In this document: positions 63,723 through 64,000 of the stretch, piece after piece
Layout of the letters: each line of letters begins with the position of its first letter
How positions within the stretch are numbered: the stretch's first letter is position 1
Assembly: GCF_004364935.1 (NCBI RefSeq)
Contig: NZ_SOBT01000009.1
Span: 395,994 to 459,993 of the forward strand
Length of the DNA: 64,000 nt
DNA from: Panacagrimonas perspica
Lineage (GTDB): Bacteria > Pseudomonadota > Gammaproteobacteria > Nevskiales > Nevskiaceae
Reading direction: 5' to 3'
The notes under the pieces: generated by a model
What the model saw: the letters and a program-made list of their open reading frames with translations, nothing else
Told to the model about the DNA's origin: nothing
Databases searched by the model: none
Made by a program: the position numbers and the translations under genes

Positions 63723-64000
63723 GTGCCGGGGCGCGTGCAGCCAGCTCTCTTTTCATCCTGTCATCTGAATCCAGGCCCCTTGGGTCCGTCGCCCCGTTCA
63801 TTCTGGCGCTCATTAACGCCTCGCCATCGGCTTCGCCGCCGGCGGATGAGGGGCCCCTGGTCCCTGTCGTAGTGGCTCGATGCGCCGTCTGCTTCAGCCC
63901 AGGCGCTTGCCGTGAGCAAAGGCGCCCTTCCGGGCGGACGTTCTCCAAAAGCTCGGCCATCGATTCTGGCCTTCCGCAATCTTCTCCCGCATCCCGCCTT
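63723..64000. other. no gene recognised
   Basis: 278 bases to the window edge. Contains a GC-rich imperfect palindrome around 63848-63869 (GGGGCCCCTGGTCCC). Open frames here have no family features. Confidence 0.4.

Noticed and set aside
63643-63960. 105-codon minus-strand frame at the right edge
   Set aside because: No motif, low-complexity composition, overlaps the end of the REC-EAL gene and has no ribosome site.

Overview
The window is high-GC, densely packed bacterial chromosome. The gene families and signals point to a gammaproteobacterium, probably near Xanthomonadales/Nevskiales. The pointers are GTAG-headed REP palindromes of the kind described in Stenotrophomonas (SMAG-like), a type IV pilin with a sigma-54-type promoter, an AcnD/PrpF-type methylcitrate cycle under PrpR, and an FNR/Anr box. 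No rRNA, tRNA, CRISPR array or transposase was found. The taxonomic call is inference.

Region 1 (1-15287) is a surface-polysaccharide locus in two divergent arms around 6311-6536. The minus arm holds CDP-glucose synthesis (rfbF, rfbG), a sugar C-methyltransferase, a GT-C-like membrane protein and a GtrB-like glycosyltransferase. The plus arm is a tight nine-gene operon: FkbM methyltransferase, TPP-dependent enzyme, sugar isomerase, Gfo/Idh dehydrogenase, SDR, NAD-epimerase, NeuB-type synthase without SAF domain, KdsC-type phosphatase and GtrA flippase. The carbohydrate core of this operon matches no pathway I can name and is the best candidate for an undescribed system.

Region 2 (15353-18278) holds a type IV pilin gene, a strong terminator and a TMTC-like GT-C/TPR membrane protein that may glycosylate the pilin.

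Region 3 (18279-31881) is a catabolic block of CoA-thioester chemistry: SDRs, crotonase, two tandem acyl-CoA dehydrogenases, a FadB-like multifunctional enzyme, an HCCA-isomerase-like DsbA-fold protein, an acyl-CoA ligase, a flavin reductase, an HxlR regulator and a thioesterase. A P450-DUF3237 pair lies further on (40138-41864). The substrate is not evident. REP-type repeats are abundant from about 20 to 49.6 kb and absent from the polysaccharide locus and from the last 14 kb. At least four genes take their stop codon from a repeat arm.

Region 4 (32000-44772) is housekeeping and mixed: plsY-birA-coaX-pyc (biotin ligase next to a biotin enzyme), two small phosphatases, an adenylate cyclase-FHA protein, YghU and an EamA transporter.

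Region 5 (44801-56313) is the propionate/2-methylcitrate pathway, with prpR divergent from prpB-prpC-acnD. prpF is separated from acnD by five unrelated genes.

Region 6 (56329-63722) is a signalling island. A solute-binding-like protein, a porin and a hybrid histidine kinase with Hpt domain form one operon. Two tandem REC-EAL response regulators are divergent from it, and a perfect TTGAT-N4-ATCAA box lies between the two units. One EAL domain looks catalytic and the other degenerate.
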